DNA of 64,000 bases, from assembly GCF_003268775.1 (NCBI RefSeq), contig NZ_QLSU01000002.1, positions 310,001 through 374,000 on the forward strand, given 5' to 3'. Below, one piece after another: positions 49,182-60,354 of this stretch. A model generated the notes under the pieces. That model ran no database searches. It saw only the letters and a list, made by a program, of their open reading frames with translations, and was not told the DNA's origin. This stretch comes from Paraburkholderia unamae (GTDB taxonomy: Bacteria > Pseudomonadota > Gammaproteobacteria > Burkholderiales > Burkholderiaceae). Position 1 is the stretch's first letter; every line of letters starts with the position of its first letter. Position numbers and translations under genes: made by a program.

Positions 49182-51617
49182 TTACTCGTCGATGCCGCCG
49201 GTCGCAGGCTTGGGCGGCGGCGGCGCGAGCGTGGTCGCATCGGGCGCGCTGGCGGGCCGGCGCGGACGATGCGGGCCCGGCCCGAAGTGGCGGGGCATGG
49301 AGGCGGGCGCGGGGCGCGCGACAGCGGTGTCGGGTGCGCCGTTGGCGCTCGCGGTGCCGCCGTTCACGGCGTCGGTGCCGCTGGGTGCGTCCGGTGCGAT
49401 CGGCTTGCTGCTCTTGCTGCTTTCGCCGGCCTTGGCGTGCGCGACGCGCGCGTCGGCGCCGGAAGCCGGCGTCAAGGGTGCTGTGGGTGCTGCGGCGGAA
49501 GCCGCCGCCGGTGCGGCCGCATCCGACGCGCCCGAAGCCGCGGCAGCCGCCGAAGCGGCCGAAGCGGCACCGGGAACCGGCAGCGGCGTGAAGCCCGCGG
49601 CGATCCGCACCGGTTGTGCGACGACCGGGCCGGAGGCCGGCGTGGGCGTGCCGATCACGGGCGCGGAGGCGTCTTCAGTGGCCGAAGCCGCGGCGCTCAC
49701 GGCCGCCTGCTCGACGCCCGGCTTCAGACGGTCGACGAGATAGTAGTCGAGCACGCGGCGCGCGATCGGGCCGGCGGACTGCGCACCCCAGCCGCCGTTT
49801 TCGACGATCAGCGCAACGGCGATCTGCGGCTTCTCGGCCGGCGCGAACGCGATGAACAGCGCGTGGTCGCGCAGATGCTCGGCGAGCGCGTGCGCCTGGT
49901 ACTTGCCGCCTTGCAGCGAGAACACCTGCGCCGTGCCGGTCTTGCCCGCCGACGTGTAGGGCGCGTTGCGGAACACCTGGTACGCGGTGCCCGACGGATT
50001 CATCGTCACGTTTTCCATGCCGCGCTTCACGACGTCGATATCGGCCTGGGTCACGTTCAGGCGGCCGCTTTGGCTCGGCACCGTGAGGCGCTCCTGCTTC
50101 GTGATGGGATTCTCGATCTCCTTCACGAGGTGGGGCTTCATGAGCACGCCGTTGTCGGCGAGCGTGGCCGTGGCGTGCGCGAGCTGAAGGATCGTGAACG
50201 AGTTGTAGCCCTGGCCAATGCCCAGGCTGACCGTTTCGCCCTCGTACCACTTCTGCTGCTCGGGCTTGCGGTACGCCTTGCGCTTCCATTCGGTCGAAGG
50301 CAGGATGCCGCGCGCCTCGCCCGAGATGTCGATGCCGGTGATCTGTCCGAAGCCGAGCGGCTTCATGAAGTTCGCGATGTTATCCACGCCCAGGTCGTGC
50401 GCGAGCATGAAGAAGTAGGTGTCGTTCGACACCATGATCGCGCGGTTCATGTCGACCCAGCCCTGGCCGGAGCGCACGTCGTTGTTGAAGCGGTGGCCGC
50501 CGAACATGTAGTAGCCGGGGTCCGAGAAACCCCATTGCGGCGTGCGCTTGTGCAGCGTGAGCGCGGCGAGCGCCATGAACGGCTTGTAGGTCGAGCCCGG
50601 CGGATAGGTGCCGTGCAGCGGACGGTTCAGGAGCGGGTGATCGGGCGAGTTGTTGAGCTCATCCCACGTTTGCTGGTCGATGCCGTCCACGAACGAGTTC
50701 GGGTCGAAGCTCGGCGCGGAGACGAACGCGAGAATGTCGCCCGTTGCAGGCTCGATCGCGACGAGCGCGCCGCGTTTGCCCGCGAACGCCTGCTCGGCCA
50801 CCTGTTGCAGGCCGATATCGATCGACAGCACGAGGTTGTTGCCGGGCGTGGCCTGGCTGCGCGAGAGCGTGCGCACGGGACGCCCGCCCGCCGTCACTTC
50901 CACTTCCTCGAAGCCCGTCAGGCCATGCAGTTCGGTTTCGTAGCTCTGCTCGACGCCGATCTTGCCGATGTAGTCGGTGCCGTTGTAGTTGTTCGCGTCG
51001 AGACGCGGATCGTAGTGCTCGGGATCGCTGTCGTTCTTGTCGGAGAGATCGTCGATACGCTCCTGGTCGCGCTGCGAAATGCGGCCGATATAGCCGATCA
51101 CGTGCGCGGCTGTGGGGCCGAGCGGGTACTGGCGGAACAGGCGCGCGCGCACTTCCACGCCGGGGAAGCGGAAGCGCTGGGCGGTGAAGCGCGCGACTTC
51201 GTCGTCGGTCAGGCGCGTGCGGATCGGCAGGCTCTCGAAGTTCTTCGAGTCTTCGAGCAGCTTCTTGAAGCGGCGGCGGTCGCGTGCGTCGATCGGGATC
51301 ACGGTCGACAGCTCGTCGATCGTGTTGTCGAGCGTGTCGGTGAGCTTCGAGGGCGTGATTTCGAGCGTGTACGCCGAGTAGTTCTTCGCGAGCACGACGC
51401 CGTTGCGGTCGGTGATGATGCCGCGGTTCGGCACGATCGGCGCAACGGAAATGCGGTTTTCGTCCGCTTGCAGCGAGTACTTGCTGTGGTTCCAGACTTG
51501 CAAGTAGAGGAAGCGGAACGCGATCAGCCCGAAGCAGACGAACACGAACAGCCCCGCCGCCGCAACGCGCAGGCGGAACTTCGAGAGCTGCTGCTGGGTG
51601 TCCTTGAATTCGGTCAT
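49182..51617 (-). CDS. mrdA: penicillin-binding protein 2 (peptidoglycan transpeptidase)
   Basis: The 811-residue class B PBP has one N-terminal membrane helix (about 17-37), a dimerisation domain and a transpeptidase domain. The nucleophile is Ser342 in GSTYKPF, and KTGTAQVF follows near 559. It cross-links peptidoglycan during elongation together with RodA. The tail after about 650 is an Ala/Pro/Ser-rich stretch of some 160 residues absent from E. coli PBP2 (633 residues), and is probably disordered in the periplasm. Confidence 0.96.
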   Translation of the reverse strand: MTEFKDTQQQLSKFRLRVAAAGLFVFVCFGLIAFRFLYLQVWNHSKYSLQADENRISVAPIVPNRGIITDRNGVVLAKNYSAYTLEITPSKLTDTLDNTIDELSTVIPIDARDRRRFKKLLEDSKNFESLPIRTRLTDDEVARFTAQRFRFPGVEVRARLFRQYPLGPTAAHVIGYIGRISQRDQERIDDLSDKNDSDPEHYDPRLDANNYNGTDYIGKIGVEQSYETELHGLTGFEEVEVTAGGRPVRTLSRSQATPGNNLVLSIDIGLQQVAEQAFAGKRGALVAIEPATGDILAFVSAPSFDPNSFVDGIDQQTWDELNNSPDHPLLNRPLHGTYPPGSTYKPFMALAALTLHKRTPQWGFSDPGYYMFGGHRFNNDVRSGQGWVDMNRAIMVSNDTYFFMLAHDLGVDNIANFMKPLGFGQITGIDISGEARGILPSTEWKRKAYRKPEQQKWYEGETVSLGIGQGYNSFTILQLAHATATLADNGVLMKPHLVKEIENPITKQERLTVPSQSGRLNVTQADIDVVKRGMENVTMNPSGTAYQVFRNAPYTSAGKTGTAQVFSLQGGKYQAHALAEHLRDHALFIAFAPAEKPQIAVALIVENGGWGAQSAGPIARRVLDYYLVDRLKPGVEQAAVSAAASATEDASAPVIGTPTPASGPVVAQPVRIAAGFTPLPVPGAASAASAAAAASGASDAAAPAAASAAAPTAPLTPASGADARVAHAKAGESSKSSKPIAPDAPSGTDAVNGGTASANGAPDTAVARPAPASMPRHFGPGPHRPRRPASAPDATTLAPPPPKPATGGIDE

Positions 51618-51718
51618 GCTGTCAGACCCAGGCCCCGCTGTTCCAGTCGCAAGGAACGGCGGGCCGGGGTGCGTAAGAGGTAGTCAAGCGAGTCTTCCAG
51701 CGGCGAGCGGCGCGCCGC

Positions 51719-52231
51719 TCAAATGGGCCGGGTATCGTCGGGATCGACGGGACGCCGCTGCGGCAGGAGCAACAGCACGCTCGCGATCGGCCAGAGGATG
51801 GCCTCGACGAAGCCGCTGATGAGATAACCCCAGCCGGGAAACGAAGCGCCCATCAGCAGGCGGATCACGAACGGCACGACCTGCGCGCCGACCAGCATGG
51901 GCGTGACGGCGAACATTTGCAGTCCGATCGACATCCACAGCACGCGGCGGTGAATGGTGATCGCGCCGTACGAAAGCAGCGTGTACGCGAGCGCGTGTTC
52001 GCCGAGCAGGTTCGCGTTGTGGACGTCCATGAGGAGCCCGAGGAAAAACGCGACGCCCATGCCGACCTTGCGCGGCTGGTGGATGTTCCAGAACAGCAGC
52101 ACGAGCGCGACGAAATCGGGCACGCCCGGCAACTTGCCCCAGGGCAGCAGGTTCAGCAGGAACGCCGCCGCGAGGCTGAAGACGATGAAGTACGGGTTGA
52201 CCGGCTGGAGGATGTATTGCGGACGCGTCAT
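51719..52231 (-). CDS. mreD: rod-shape-determining membrane protein MreD
   Basis: The 170-residue protein has five or six membrane helices and the family start RPQYILQPVNPYFIVFSLAAA, typical of betaproteobacterial MreD. It bridges MreC and the elongation machinery. Its start overlaps the stop of mreC by one base. About 100 bp separate it from mrdA; they contain no gene. Confidence 0.92.
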   Translation of the reverse strand: MTRPQYILQPVNPYFIVFSLAAAFLLNLLPWGKLPGVPDFVALVLLFWNIHQPRKVGMGVAFFLGLLMDVHNANLLGEHALAYTLLSYGAITIHRRVLWMSIGLQMFAVTPMLVGAQVVPFVIRLLMGASFPGWGYLISGFVEAILWPIASVLLLLPQRRPVDPDDTRPI

Positions 52232-53370
52232 CAGTGGCCCCCTTGCTCGACGGCCTTCGCCGCCTCTTCGCGCAGGCTCTCCTTGGGCTTTCTCGCGGGC
52301 TGCTTTTGCTCCGCCGGCTTTTTGTCGGCGGCCGCGTTCGCGGCAGTGCCGGTGCCCGGTTTTGCCTGAGCGGGAGCGGGGGCCGGCGTGGCGCCGGACG
52401 CGGCGGCGGCGGGTTTCGCCTTCGCATCGTCGGCTTTCTTCTCGCCCTTCTTGTCCGCGCCCTTGGCGGGCTTCTTCTTCGCGTCCTTGGCCTCGGCGGC
52501 GGCGGCCTCTTCGGCGGCGATCGGGTTGGGCGGCACCTGTGCGACATAGTGCAGCACGAGCACCTGGCGCGCGCCGCGCACGGCCGCGAGCGGCAAGCAG
52601 ACCACGCGCGCGAAGGCCGTGTCGGCCTGCTTGTCCACGCGCAGCACCTTCGCGACCGGCAGCCCTTGCGGATACACGCCGTCGAGTCCGCTCGTCACGA
52701 GTTCGTCGCCGGCCTGCACGTCGGCGCTGATCGGCACGAAGCGCAGATCGAGCAGGTCGCCTTTCGCGGTGCCGTAGATCACGCTGCGCAGGCCCGTGCG
52801 CACGACTTCGACCGGCACGGCCTGGTCCTTGTCGGTGACGAGCGTGACTTCGGACTGCAAGGGGAAGACGCGCGTGATCTGGCCGATCACGCCGTCTTCG
52901 CTCAGCACCGGCGAGCCGTTCTGAATGCCTTGCTGCGAGCCGCCGCCAATCACGACCTTCTGCGTGAACGGGTCGCGTGTGTCGTACTGGATCTCTGCGG
53001 GCGTGGTTTGCGCGCCGATGCGCTGCGACAGTTGCAAGAGCGCGCGCAGATGCGCGTTCTCGGCCGCGAGCGAAGCGGCGTCGTTGGCCTGCTGCGAAAG
53101 CTGGAGATTGCGCGTGTGCAGTTGCGTGTTTTCGGTGCGCAGCGCGGAGCTCGTCACCGCCAGGTCGGCAGCGCCCATAAAGAAGTCGCGCGGCACGAGG
53201 GCCGCGCGTTGCAGCGGGTAGAGGCCCGCGCCGAGTACGCCGCGCACGACCTCGAGCGTCTTGAAGCGCGCGTCGGAGATCAGGAGCGCGAGCGACAGCA
53301 CGACGAAGAACATCAGCCGTGCGAGTGCCGAGGGGCCCTGCTTAAAGAGGGGCGGCGGACTGTATTCCAT
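52231..53370 (-). CDS. mreC: rod-shape-determining protein MreC
   Basis: The 379-residue protein has an N-terminal membrane helix (about 20-36), a coiled coil (about 70-110) and a beta-barrel domain with VTLVTDKDQAVPVEVVRTGLR and GDELVTSGLDGVYPQGLPV. It scaffolds the elongasome in the periplasm. The last 90 or so residues are Lys/Ala/Pro-rich low complexity (AKDAKKKPAKGADKKGEKKAD), beyond the usual family length. Confidence 0.94.
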   Translation of the reverse strand: MEYSPPPLFKQGPSALARLMFFVVLSLALLISDARFKTLEVVRGVLGAGLYPLQRAALVPRDFFMGAADLAVTSSALRTENTQLHTRNLQLSQQANDAASLAAENAHLRALLQLSQRIGAQTTPAEIQYDTRDPFTQKVVIGGGSQQGIQNGSPVLSEDGVIGQITRVFPLQSEVTLVTDKDQAVPVEVVRTGLRSVIYGTAKGDLLDLRFVPISADVQAGDELVTSGLDGVYPQGLPVAKVLRVDKQADTAFARVVCLPLAAVRGARQVLVLHYVAQVPPNPIAAEEAAAAEAKDAKKKPAKGADKKGEKKADDAKAKPAAAASGATPAPAPAQAKPGTGTAANAAADKKPAEQKQPARKPKESLREEAAKAVEQGGH

Positions 53371-53537
53371 GGTCGGCGCCGGGGGCGTGTGCGGTTCGGT
53401 GAAACGGAGGGTGAAACTGCGGCGCCCCGAAGGACGCCCCGATGCGGGCGGTGCAGCGGCGCGCGCGCCGCGTGGCCATCAACGGCACGCTGGCGCCGAA
53501 ACCGCGCCGCGTGCGAGCGCAGCGGTGCGCTGTGCGC

Positions 53538-54581
<1,044 letters not shown>

Positions 54582-55016
54582 TCAAAAATCCTGTCTCGCT
54601 TGTGGCCGTCCTTCCAGCTTGATGGGCGAGGGCGGCAGCGGAAAAATAAACAGCCTCAGGATGGGCACCGGGCGCCGGCCGCGAGAGCGCCCCGAAAGCA
54701 CTGCGGAGGCGTCGCAAGGGGGCGCCACGAGGGGCCTGAGACTGCGGGGATGGTTACCGGAGGCAGCCTCGCTGCGCTGCCCGTTTCGTTACATCTGGCC
54801 GCATCGTGCAGCGGACAGAACTGAAAGGCGGGCGCAAGGCGGTCCGGGTTTGGGTCGAACGCGTAATGATACCTTATAATTTTGCCTGTTTTGCAGGATC
54901 CAGAAGGCAGTTTTTGACCTCGTCGAAGCTTTCCTCCACAACCGGATCCGGCGCGATAAACCGCTGTTGCAGCACCGCATTTCCGCACTGCCACAGCCTC
55001 TTTTTCCGGTGACCGC
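54582..55016. promoter_or_regulatory. divergent promoter region of mreB and gatCAB
   Basis: This 435-bp region has no gene. An AT-rich patch with TATAAT at 54875-54880 is a likely -10 for gatC; the nearest -35 candidate TTGGGT (54850) has a 19-bp spacer, so the match is moderate. The same patch offers TATCAT on the minus strand for mreB, which would give mreB a leader of nearly 300 nt. Confidence 0.5.
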
Positions 55017-55316
55017 ATGGCCCTGACCCTGAACGATGTGAAGCGCATCGCGCATCTTGCGCGCCTCGAACTGGCCGACGCCGAAGCCGGCAACACGCTC
55101 GAACGCCTGAACGACTTCTTTGGCCTCGTCGAGCAGATGCAGGCCGTGGACACGACTGGCATCGCGCCGCTCGCGCACCCGATCGAGCAGATCGAGGACG
55201 TCGCGCTGCGCCTGCGCGAGGACGCCGTAACCGAAATCGTCGACCGCGAGGCGTTCCAGCGTCCCGCACCCGCGGTGCAGGACGGACTTTACCTTGTGCC
55301 GCGCGTGATTGAGTAA
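55017..55316 (+). CDS. gatC: Asp/Glu-tRNA amidotransferase subunit C
   Basis: The 99-residue subunit wraps around GatA and GatB. It shows [20 protein letters not shown] and the conserved end [12 protein letters not shown]...[17 protein letters not shown]. With GatA and GatB it converts misacylated Asp-tRNA(Asn) or Glu-tRNA(Gln) to the correct amides. It heads gatC-gatA-gatB, with a 185-bp gap before gatA that contains no gene. Confidence 0.95.
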   Translation: MALTLNDVKRIAHLARLELADAEAGNTLERLNDFFGLVEQMQAVDTTGIAPLAHPIEQIEDVALRLREDAVTEIVDREAFQRPAPAVQDGLYLVPRVIE

Positions 55317-55501
55317 ACACGCAGCATTTTTTCGCCATTTTCGAAGTCCTTCGAGTCGTCGGAACAGTTCGAAAAGGCACGGACTCCCGAGTTTTCGCGG
55401 GTTTTCCGGACACGGTCCGCACGTTTGCGAACGACGGGCCGCATGCTCCGGACGGCGAATCGATTTTGACCACGCCGTGACGTTCTTCCAGGAATCACGC
55501 A

Positions 55502-56998
55502 ATGCATGACAAAAGCTTGACCGAACTGCGCGCCGCGCTGGCTGCGAAGGAGTGCTCCGCAGTCGAGCTGGCCCAGCATTTTTTGGGTCGGATTGAGGTA
55601 CATCAAGATCTGAACGCGTTCGTCGACGTCAATCCCGAATTGACGCTCGCCCAGGCGAAGGCCGCCGACGCGCTCCTGCACTCGGGTCACGCGGGCCCGC
55701 TCGCGGGCATTCCGCTTGCGCACAAGGACGTGTTCGTCACGCGCGGCTGGCGCTCGACCGCAGGCTCGAAGATGCTCGCCAACTACGTGAGCCCGTTCGA
55801 CGCCACCGTCGTCGAGCGCCTCGAGCGCGCGGGCATGGTCTGCCTCGGCAAGACCAACATGGACGAATTCGCGATGGGCTCGTCCAACGAGAACTCGCAT
55901 TTCGGCGCGGTGAAAAACCCGTGGGACAAGAAGGCCGTGCCGGGCGGCTCGTCGGGCGGTTCCGCCGCGGCCGTTGCCGCGCGCCTCGCGCCCGCCGCCA
56001 CCGGCACCGACACGGGCGGCTCGATCCGTCAGCCGGCGTCGTTTACCGGCGTGACGGGCATCAAGCCCACGTACGGCCGGGTGTCGCGCTACGGCATGAT
56101 CGCGTTCGCGTCGTCGCTCGACCAGGGCGGCCCGTTCGCGCAGAGTGCCGCCGACTGCGCACTGCTCCTGAACGCCATGGGCGGCTTCGACGAGCGCGAC
56201 TCGACGAGCCTCACGCACGAGCACGAGGATTACACGCGTCACCTCGGCCAGCAGTGGAGCGGGAGCGCCGGCGCCGGCGCGGACAAGCCGCTCGCGGGCC
56301 TGCGCATCGGCCTGCCGAAGGAATACTTCGGCGCGGGTCTCGCCGACGACGTGCGCGCTTCCATCGACGCCGCCCTGAAGGTGTACGAGTCGCTGGGCGC
56401 GACGCTCGTGGAAGTCACGCTGCCGAAAACGGAGCTTTCGATCCCCGTTTATTACGTGATCGCACCGGCGGAAGCCTCGTCGAACCTCTCGCGTTTCGAC
56501 GGCGTGCGCTTCGGCCATCGCGCGGCCGAATATCGCGACCTGCTCGACATGTACAAGAAGTCGCGCGCCGAGGGCTTCGGCCCCGAAGTGAAGCGCCGCA
56601 TTCTGGTGGGCACCTACGTGCTTTCGCACGGCTACTACGACGCGTACTACCTGCAAGCGCAGAAGATCCGACGCATCATCGCGCAGGACTTCCAGGAAGC
56701 GTTCAAGCAGTGCGACGTCATCATGGGGCCGGTGGCGCCGAGCGTGGCGTGGGATCTGGGCGCGAAGGGCGACGATCCGCTGCAAATGTATCTCGCCGAC
56801 ATCTACACGCTGTCCACCAGCCTCGCGGGCTTGCCCGGCATGAGCGTGCCGTGCGGCTTCGGCGCGGGTGCGAACGCGCAACGTCCGGTCGGTCTCCAGA
56901 TCGTCGGCAACTATTTCAACGAGGCCCGCATGCTCCAGGTCGCCGACGCGTTCCAGCGCGCGACCGAGTGGCATCGCAAGGCGCCGGCAGGGGTGTAA
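55502..56998 (+). CDS. gatA: Asp/Glu-tRNA amidotransferase subunit A
   Basis: The 498-residue amidase-signature enzyme releases ammonia from glutamine. The Ser-cisSer-Lys triad is visible: Lys in LAHKDVF, and the two serines in [12 protein letters not shown] and [10 protein letters not shown]. It acts with GatB (3 bp downstream) and GatC. Confidence 0.97.
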   Translation: MHDKSLTELRAALAAKECSAVELAQHFLGRIEVHQDLNAFVDVNPELTLAQAKAADALLHSGHAGPLAGIPLAHKDVFVTRGWRSTAGSKMLANYVSPFDATVVERLERAGMVCLGKTNMDEFAMGSSNENSHFGAVKNPWDKKAVPGGSSGGSAAAVAARLAPAATGTDTGGSIRQPASFTGVTGIKPTYGRVSRYGMIAFASSLDQGGPFAQSAADCALLLNAMGGFDERDSTSLTHEHEDYTRHLGQQWSGSAGAGADKPLAGLRIGLPKEYFGAGLADDVRASIDAALKVYESLGATLVEVTLPKTELSIPVYYVIAPAEASSNLSRFDGVRFGHRAAEYRDLLDMYKKSRAEGFGPEVKRRILVGTYVLSHGYYDAYYLQAQKIRRIIAQDFQEAFKQCDVIMGPVAPSVAWDLGAKGDDPLQMYLADIYTLSTSLAGLPGMSVPCGFGAGANAQRPVGLQIVGNYFNEARMLQVADAFQRATEWHRKAPAGV

Positions 56999-57001
56999 AG
57001 C

Positions 57002-58477
57002 ATGACTACGCAATGGGAAGTCGTCATCGGTCTCGAGACGCACGCGCAGCTTTCGACGGTCTCCAAGATCTTCTCGGGCGCATCGACGCAGTTCGGCGCG
57101 GCGCCCAACACGCAGGCCTGTCCCGTCGATCTCGCGCTGCCCGGCGTGCTGCCGGTGATGAACCGCGGCGCCGTGGAGCGCGCGATCCAGTTCGGTCTCG
57201 CGATCGGCTCGACGATCGCGCCGCGCAGCATCTTCGCGCGCAAGAACTACTTCTACCCGGACCTGCCGAAGGGCTATCAGATCAGCCAGTACGAGATTCC
57301 GGTCGTGCAGGGCGGTCAGATCACCATTCAGGTGCCGGCCAACGAAAAGACCGGCAAGGAAGCGTACGAGAAAACCGTGAATCTCACGCGCGCGCACCTT
57401 GAAGAAGACGCGGGCAAGTCGCTGCACGAAGACTTCGCGGGCATGACGGGCATCGACCTGAACCGCGCGGGCACGCCGCTGCTCGAAATTGTCACGGAAC
57501 CTGAAATGCGCAGCGCGGCGGAAGCCGTGGCTTACGCGAAGTCGCTGCACACGCTGGTCGTGTGGCTTGGCATTTGCGACGGCAACATGCAGGAAGGCTC
57601 GTTCCGCTGCGACGCGAACGTCTCCGTGCGTCCGGTTGGCCAGAAGGAATTCGGCACGCGCGCCGAGATCAAGAACCTGAACTCGTTCCGCTTTCTCGAA
57701 GAAGCGATCCAGTACGAAGTGCGCCGCCAGATCGAGCTGATCGAGGACGGCGGCACGGTGGTGCAGGAAACGCGTCTCTACGATCCGGACAAGCGCGAAA
57801 CGCGTTCGATGCGCAGCAAGGAAGACGCGCACGATTACCGCTATTTCCCCGATCCCGACCTCATGCCGCTCGTGATCGACGCCGCGTGGGTCGAGCGCGT
57901 GAAGGGCGAGATGCCCGAACTGCCCGCGACGATGCAAGCGCGCTTCGTCGAGCAGTACGGCGTGACGGCGTACGACGCGAACGGGCTCACGTCGGGCAAG
58001 GCGATGGCGGCGTACTTCGAAGCCGTCGTCGCGAAGGCCGGCGCCGCGCAGGCGAAGGCCGTCGCGAACTGGCTGATGGGCGAAGTCTCCTCGCAGCTCA
58101 ATCGCGAAGGCCTCGACATCGACGCCTCGCCGGTCTCGGCCGCGCAGCTCGCCGTGCTGCTGCAACGCATTGCCGACGGCACGATCTCGAACAAGATCGC
58201 CAAGGAAGTGTTCCAGGCGATGTGGGACGAGAAGGCCGCCGATGAAGCCGCAGCGGACCGCATCATCGAAGCGAAGGGCCTCAAGCAGATTTCGGACACC
58301 GGCGCGCTCGAAGCGATCATCGACGAGGTGCTCGCCGCGAACCAGAAGTCGGTCGAGGAATTCCGCGCGGGCAAGGAGAAGGCGTTCAACGCGCTGATCG
58401 GCCAGGCGATGAAGGCCACGAAGGGCAAGGCGAACCCGCAGCAGGTCAATGAACTGTTGAAGAAGAAGTTGGGCTGA
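57002..58477 (+). CDS. gatB: Asp/Glu-tRNA amidotransferase subunit B
   Basis: The 491-residue kinase-amidotransferase subunit starts [20 protein letters not shown] and contains the signatures [16 protein letters not shown] and DANVSVRP. The YqeY-like C-terminal tail domain ends [14 protein letters not shown]. It activates the tRNA-bound acid and accepts ammonia from GatA. Confidence 0.97.
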   Translation: MTTQWEVVIGLETHAQLSTVSKIFSGASTQFGAAPNTQACPVDLALPGVLPVMNRGAVERAIQFGLAIGSTIAPRSIFARKNYFYPDLPKGYQISQYEIPVVQGGQITIQVPANEKTGKEAYEKTVNLTRAHLEEDAGKSLHEDFAGMTGIDLNRAGTPLLEIVTEPEMRSAAEAVAYAKSLHTLVVWLGICDGNMQEGSFRCDANVSVRPVGQKEFGTRAEIKNLNSFRFLEEAIQYEVRRQIELIEDGGTVVQETRLYDPDKRETRSMRSKEDAHDYRYFPDPDLMPLVIDAAWVERVKGEMPELPATMQARFVEQYGVTAYDANGLTSGKAMAAYFEAVVAKAGAAQAKAVANWLMGEVSSQLNREGLDIDASPVSAAQLAVLLQRIADGTISNKIAKEVFQAMWDEKAADEAAADRIIEAKGLKQISDTGALEAIIDEVLAANQKSVEEFRAGKEKAFNALIGQAMKATKGKANPQQVNELLKKKLG

Positions 58478-58628
58478 TCCCGCGCTGTTCGGGCATGCTT
58501 GCAGGGCGGCGTCGTGCGTGGGAGTGCGGCGCCGCCTTGTCGCTTCAGGCGCCGCGAACGCCGCCGGGCGTTTGCCGCACCACGGTTTGCCCATTGCAGC
58601 CGTCGTATCCATGAGAGGAGAGCAACGC

Positions 58629-59465
58629 ATGACCAAGTCCCCGAGTCTCGACGACTACCGCGTGCCGTATTTCAGCGAGAAGAAGGCCGATAAGTTCTTG
58701 CTCGAAGCGCTCGATCCGGCCGCGAAGCCATTCTCGACCGGCAGCAAGGACGGCGACCGCGACCGCCTCGCGCAGATCGGCAACCAGCTCGACGTGCTCC
58801 AGGAGCGCCTGCACGCGCAGCGCCACCAGCGCGTGCTGCTCGTGCTCCAGGGCATGGACACGAGCGGCAAGGACGGCACGATTCGCGGCGTGTTTCACGA
58901 GGTCGATCCGCTCGGCCTGCGCATCGTGGCGTTTCGCGCGCCCACGCCCATCGAGGCCGCGCGCGACTTTCTCTGGCGCGTGCACATGCAGGTGCCGGCG
59001 GCGGGCGAGCTTGCCATCTTCAATCGCAGCCATTACGAAGACGTGCTCGTGCCGCGCGTGATCGGCCAGATCGACTCGGCCGAATGCGAGCGGCGCTACC
59101 GGCAGATTCGCGAATTCGAGGCGATGCTCGCCGAGAACGGCACGTCGATCATCAAGTGCATGCTGCACATCTCGAAGGACGAGCAAAAAAGCCGCATCCA
59201 GGCGCGCATCGACGATCCCACCAAGCACTGGAAGTTCGATGTCTCCGACCTGGAGGCGCGCAAGCAGTGGGACGCCTATCAGGCTTCATACCATGACGCG
59301 CTCGCGGCCACCTCCACGGAATACGCGCCGTGGTACGTGATTCCCGCCAATTCGAAGACGCACCGCAACGTGATGGTGGCCGAGTTGCTGCTGCGCCTGA
59401 TGGAAAGCCTGAAGCTCGAGTTTCCGCCGGCGAAGCCCGAGCTCAAGGGTCTCAAGATCGAATAA
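58629..59465 (+). CDS. ppk2: polyphosphate kinase 2 family protein
   Basis: The 278-residue protein has the PPK2 fold: Walker A GMDTSGKDGT, Walker B-like FNRSHYEDVL and the lid region RYRQIREFEAML. PPK2 enzymes phosphorylate nucleotides with polyphosphate or the reverse; the subclass (AMP or ADP preferring) cannot be read safely. The ATG at 58629 has GAGAGGAG upstream; the frame extends further left without such a site. Confidence 0.9.
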   Translation: MTKSPSLDDYRVPYFSEKKADKFLLEALDPAAKPFSTGSKDGDRDRLAQIGNQLDVLQERLHAQRHQRVLLVLQGMDTSGKDGTIRGVFHEVDPLGLRIVAFRAPTPIEAARDFLWRVHMQVPAAGELAIFNRSHYEDVLVPRVIGQIDSAECERRYRQIREFEAMLAENGTSIIKCMLHISKDEQKSRIQARIDDPTKHWKFDVSDLEARKQWDAYQASYHDALAATSTEYAPWYVIPANSKTHRNVMVAELLLRLMESLKLEFPPAKPELKGLKIE

Positions 59466-59544
59466 GACCGAATGTATCTATCGTCTCGCGCCATACGGCC
59501 CGGCCCGGCGGCGCGAGGCAACGCAAACGAAGAGGAAAGAAGAC

Positions 59545-60324
59545 ATGTTGCGTGTGATCACCGCGAATCTCAACGGCATCCGCTCGGCGGCGAAGAAGGG
59601 CTTTTTCGAGTGGTTCGGCGAACAGAAGGCCGACGTGCTCTGCGTGCAGGAAATCAAGTGCTCGCAGGACGACATGACGCCCGAGTTCCTTGCGCCGCAC
59701 AACTTCACAGGCTACTTCCAGCATGCGGTGAAGAAGGGCTATAGCGGCGCGGGCGTCTACTCGCGCCACGAGCCGGACGAGGTCATCATCGGCTTTGGCA
59801 GCGAGGAATTCGATCCGGAAGGCCGCTATGTGGAAACGCGCTACGGCAATCTTTCGGTGATTTCGGTGTACGTGCCTTCGGGTTCGAGCGGCGACGAGCG
59901 CCAGGCGGCGAAGTACCGCTTCATGGACGAATTCATGCCGCACCTCGAGGCGCTCAAGCGCGAGCGCGAGGTGATCGTGTGCGGCGACGTGAACATCGTC
60001 CACAAGGAAATCGACATCAAGAACTGGAAGGGCAACCAGAAGAATTCCGGCTGCCTGCCTGAAGAGCGCGCATGGCTCACGAAGCTCTTCGACGACGTGG
60101 GTTACGTGGACGTGTTCCGCACGCTCGACCCGCGTCCCGAGCAGTACACCTGGTGGAGCAATCGCGGCCAGGCGTATGCGAAGAACGTGGGGTGGCGCAT
60201 CGACTATCAGATCGCCACGCCCGGCGTCGCGCACAAGGCGAAGAAAACGTCGATCTTCAGGGACATCAAGTTCAGCGACCACGCGCCGCTGACGATCGAC
60301 TACGACTACAAGGTCAAGAGCTGA
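59545..60324 (+). CDS. xthA: exodeoxyribonuclease III
   Basis: The 259-residue AP endonuclease/exonuclease carries ITANLNGIRSAAKKGF, VQEIKCSQDD (metal Glu), CGDVNIVHKEIDIKNWK and SDHAPLTIDY (catalytic Asp-His). It cuts at abasic sites in base-excision repair. GAGGAAAG precedes the ATG. It converges with the M48 peptidase gene. Confidence 0.95.
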   Translation: MLRVITANLNGIRSAAKKGFFEWFGEQKADVLCVQEIKCSQDDMTPEFLAPHNFTGYFQHAVKKGYSGAGVYSRHEPDEVIIGFGSEEFDPEGRYVETRYGNLSVISVYVPSGSSGDERQAAKYRFMDEFMPHLEALKREREVIVCGDVNIVHKEIDIKNWKGNQKNSGCLPEERAWLTKLFDDVGYVDVFRTLDPRPEQYTWWSNRGQAYAKNVGWRIDYQIATPGVAHKAKKTSIFRDIKFSDHAPLTIDYDYKVKS

Positions 60325-60354
60325 CGCTCACCCCGGCGCGCTGAGAAACCGCCT

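Noticed and set aside
55289..58636. 1115-residue minus-strand frame over gatA and gatB
   Set aside because: It overlaps two certain genes entirely and has a shadow composition.
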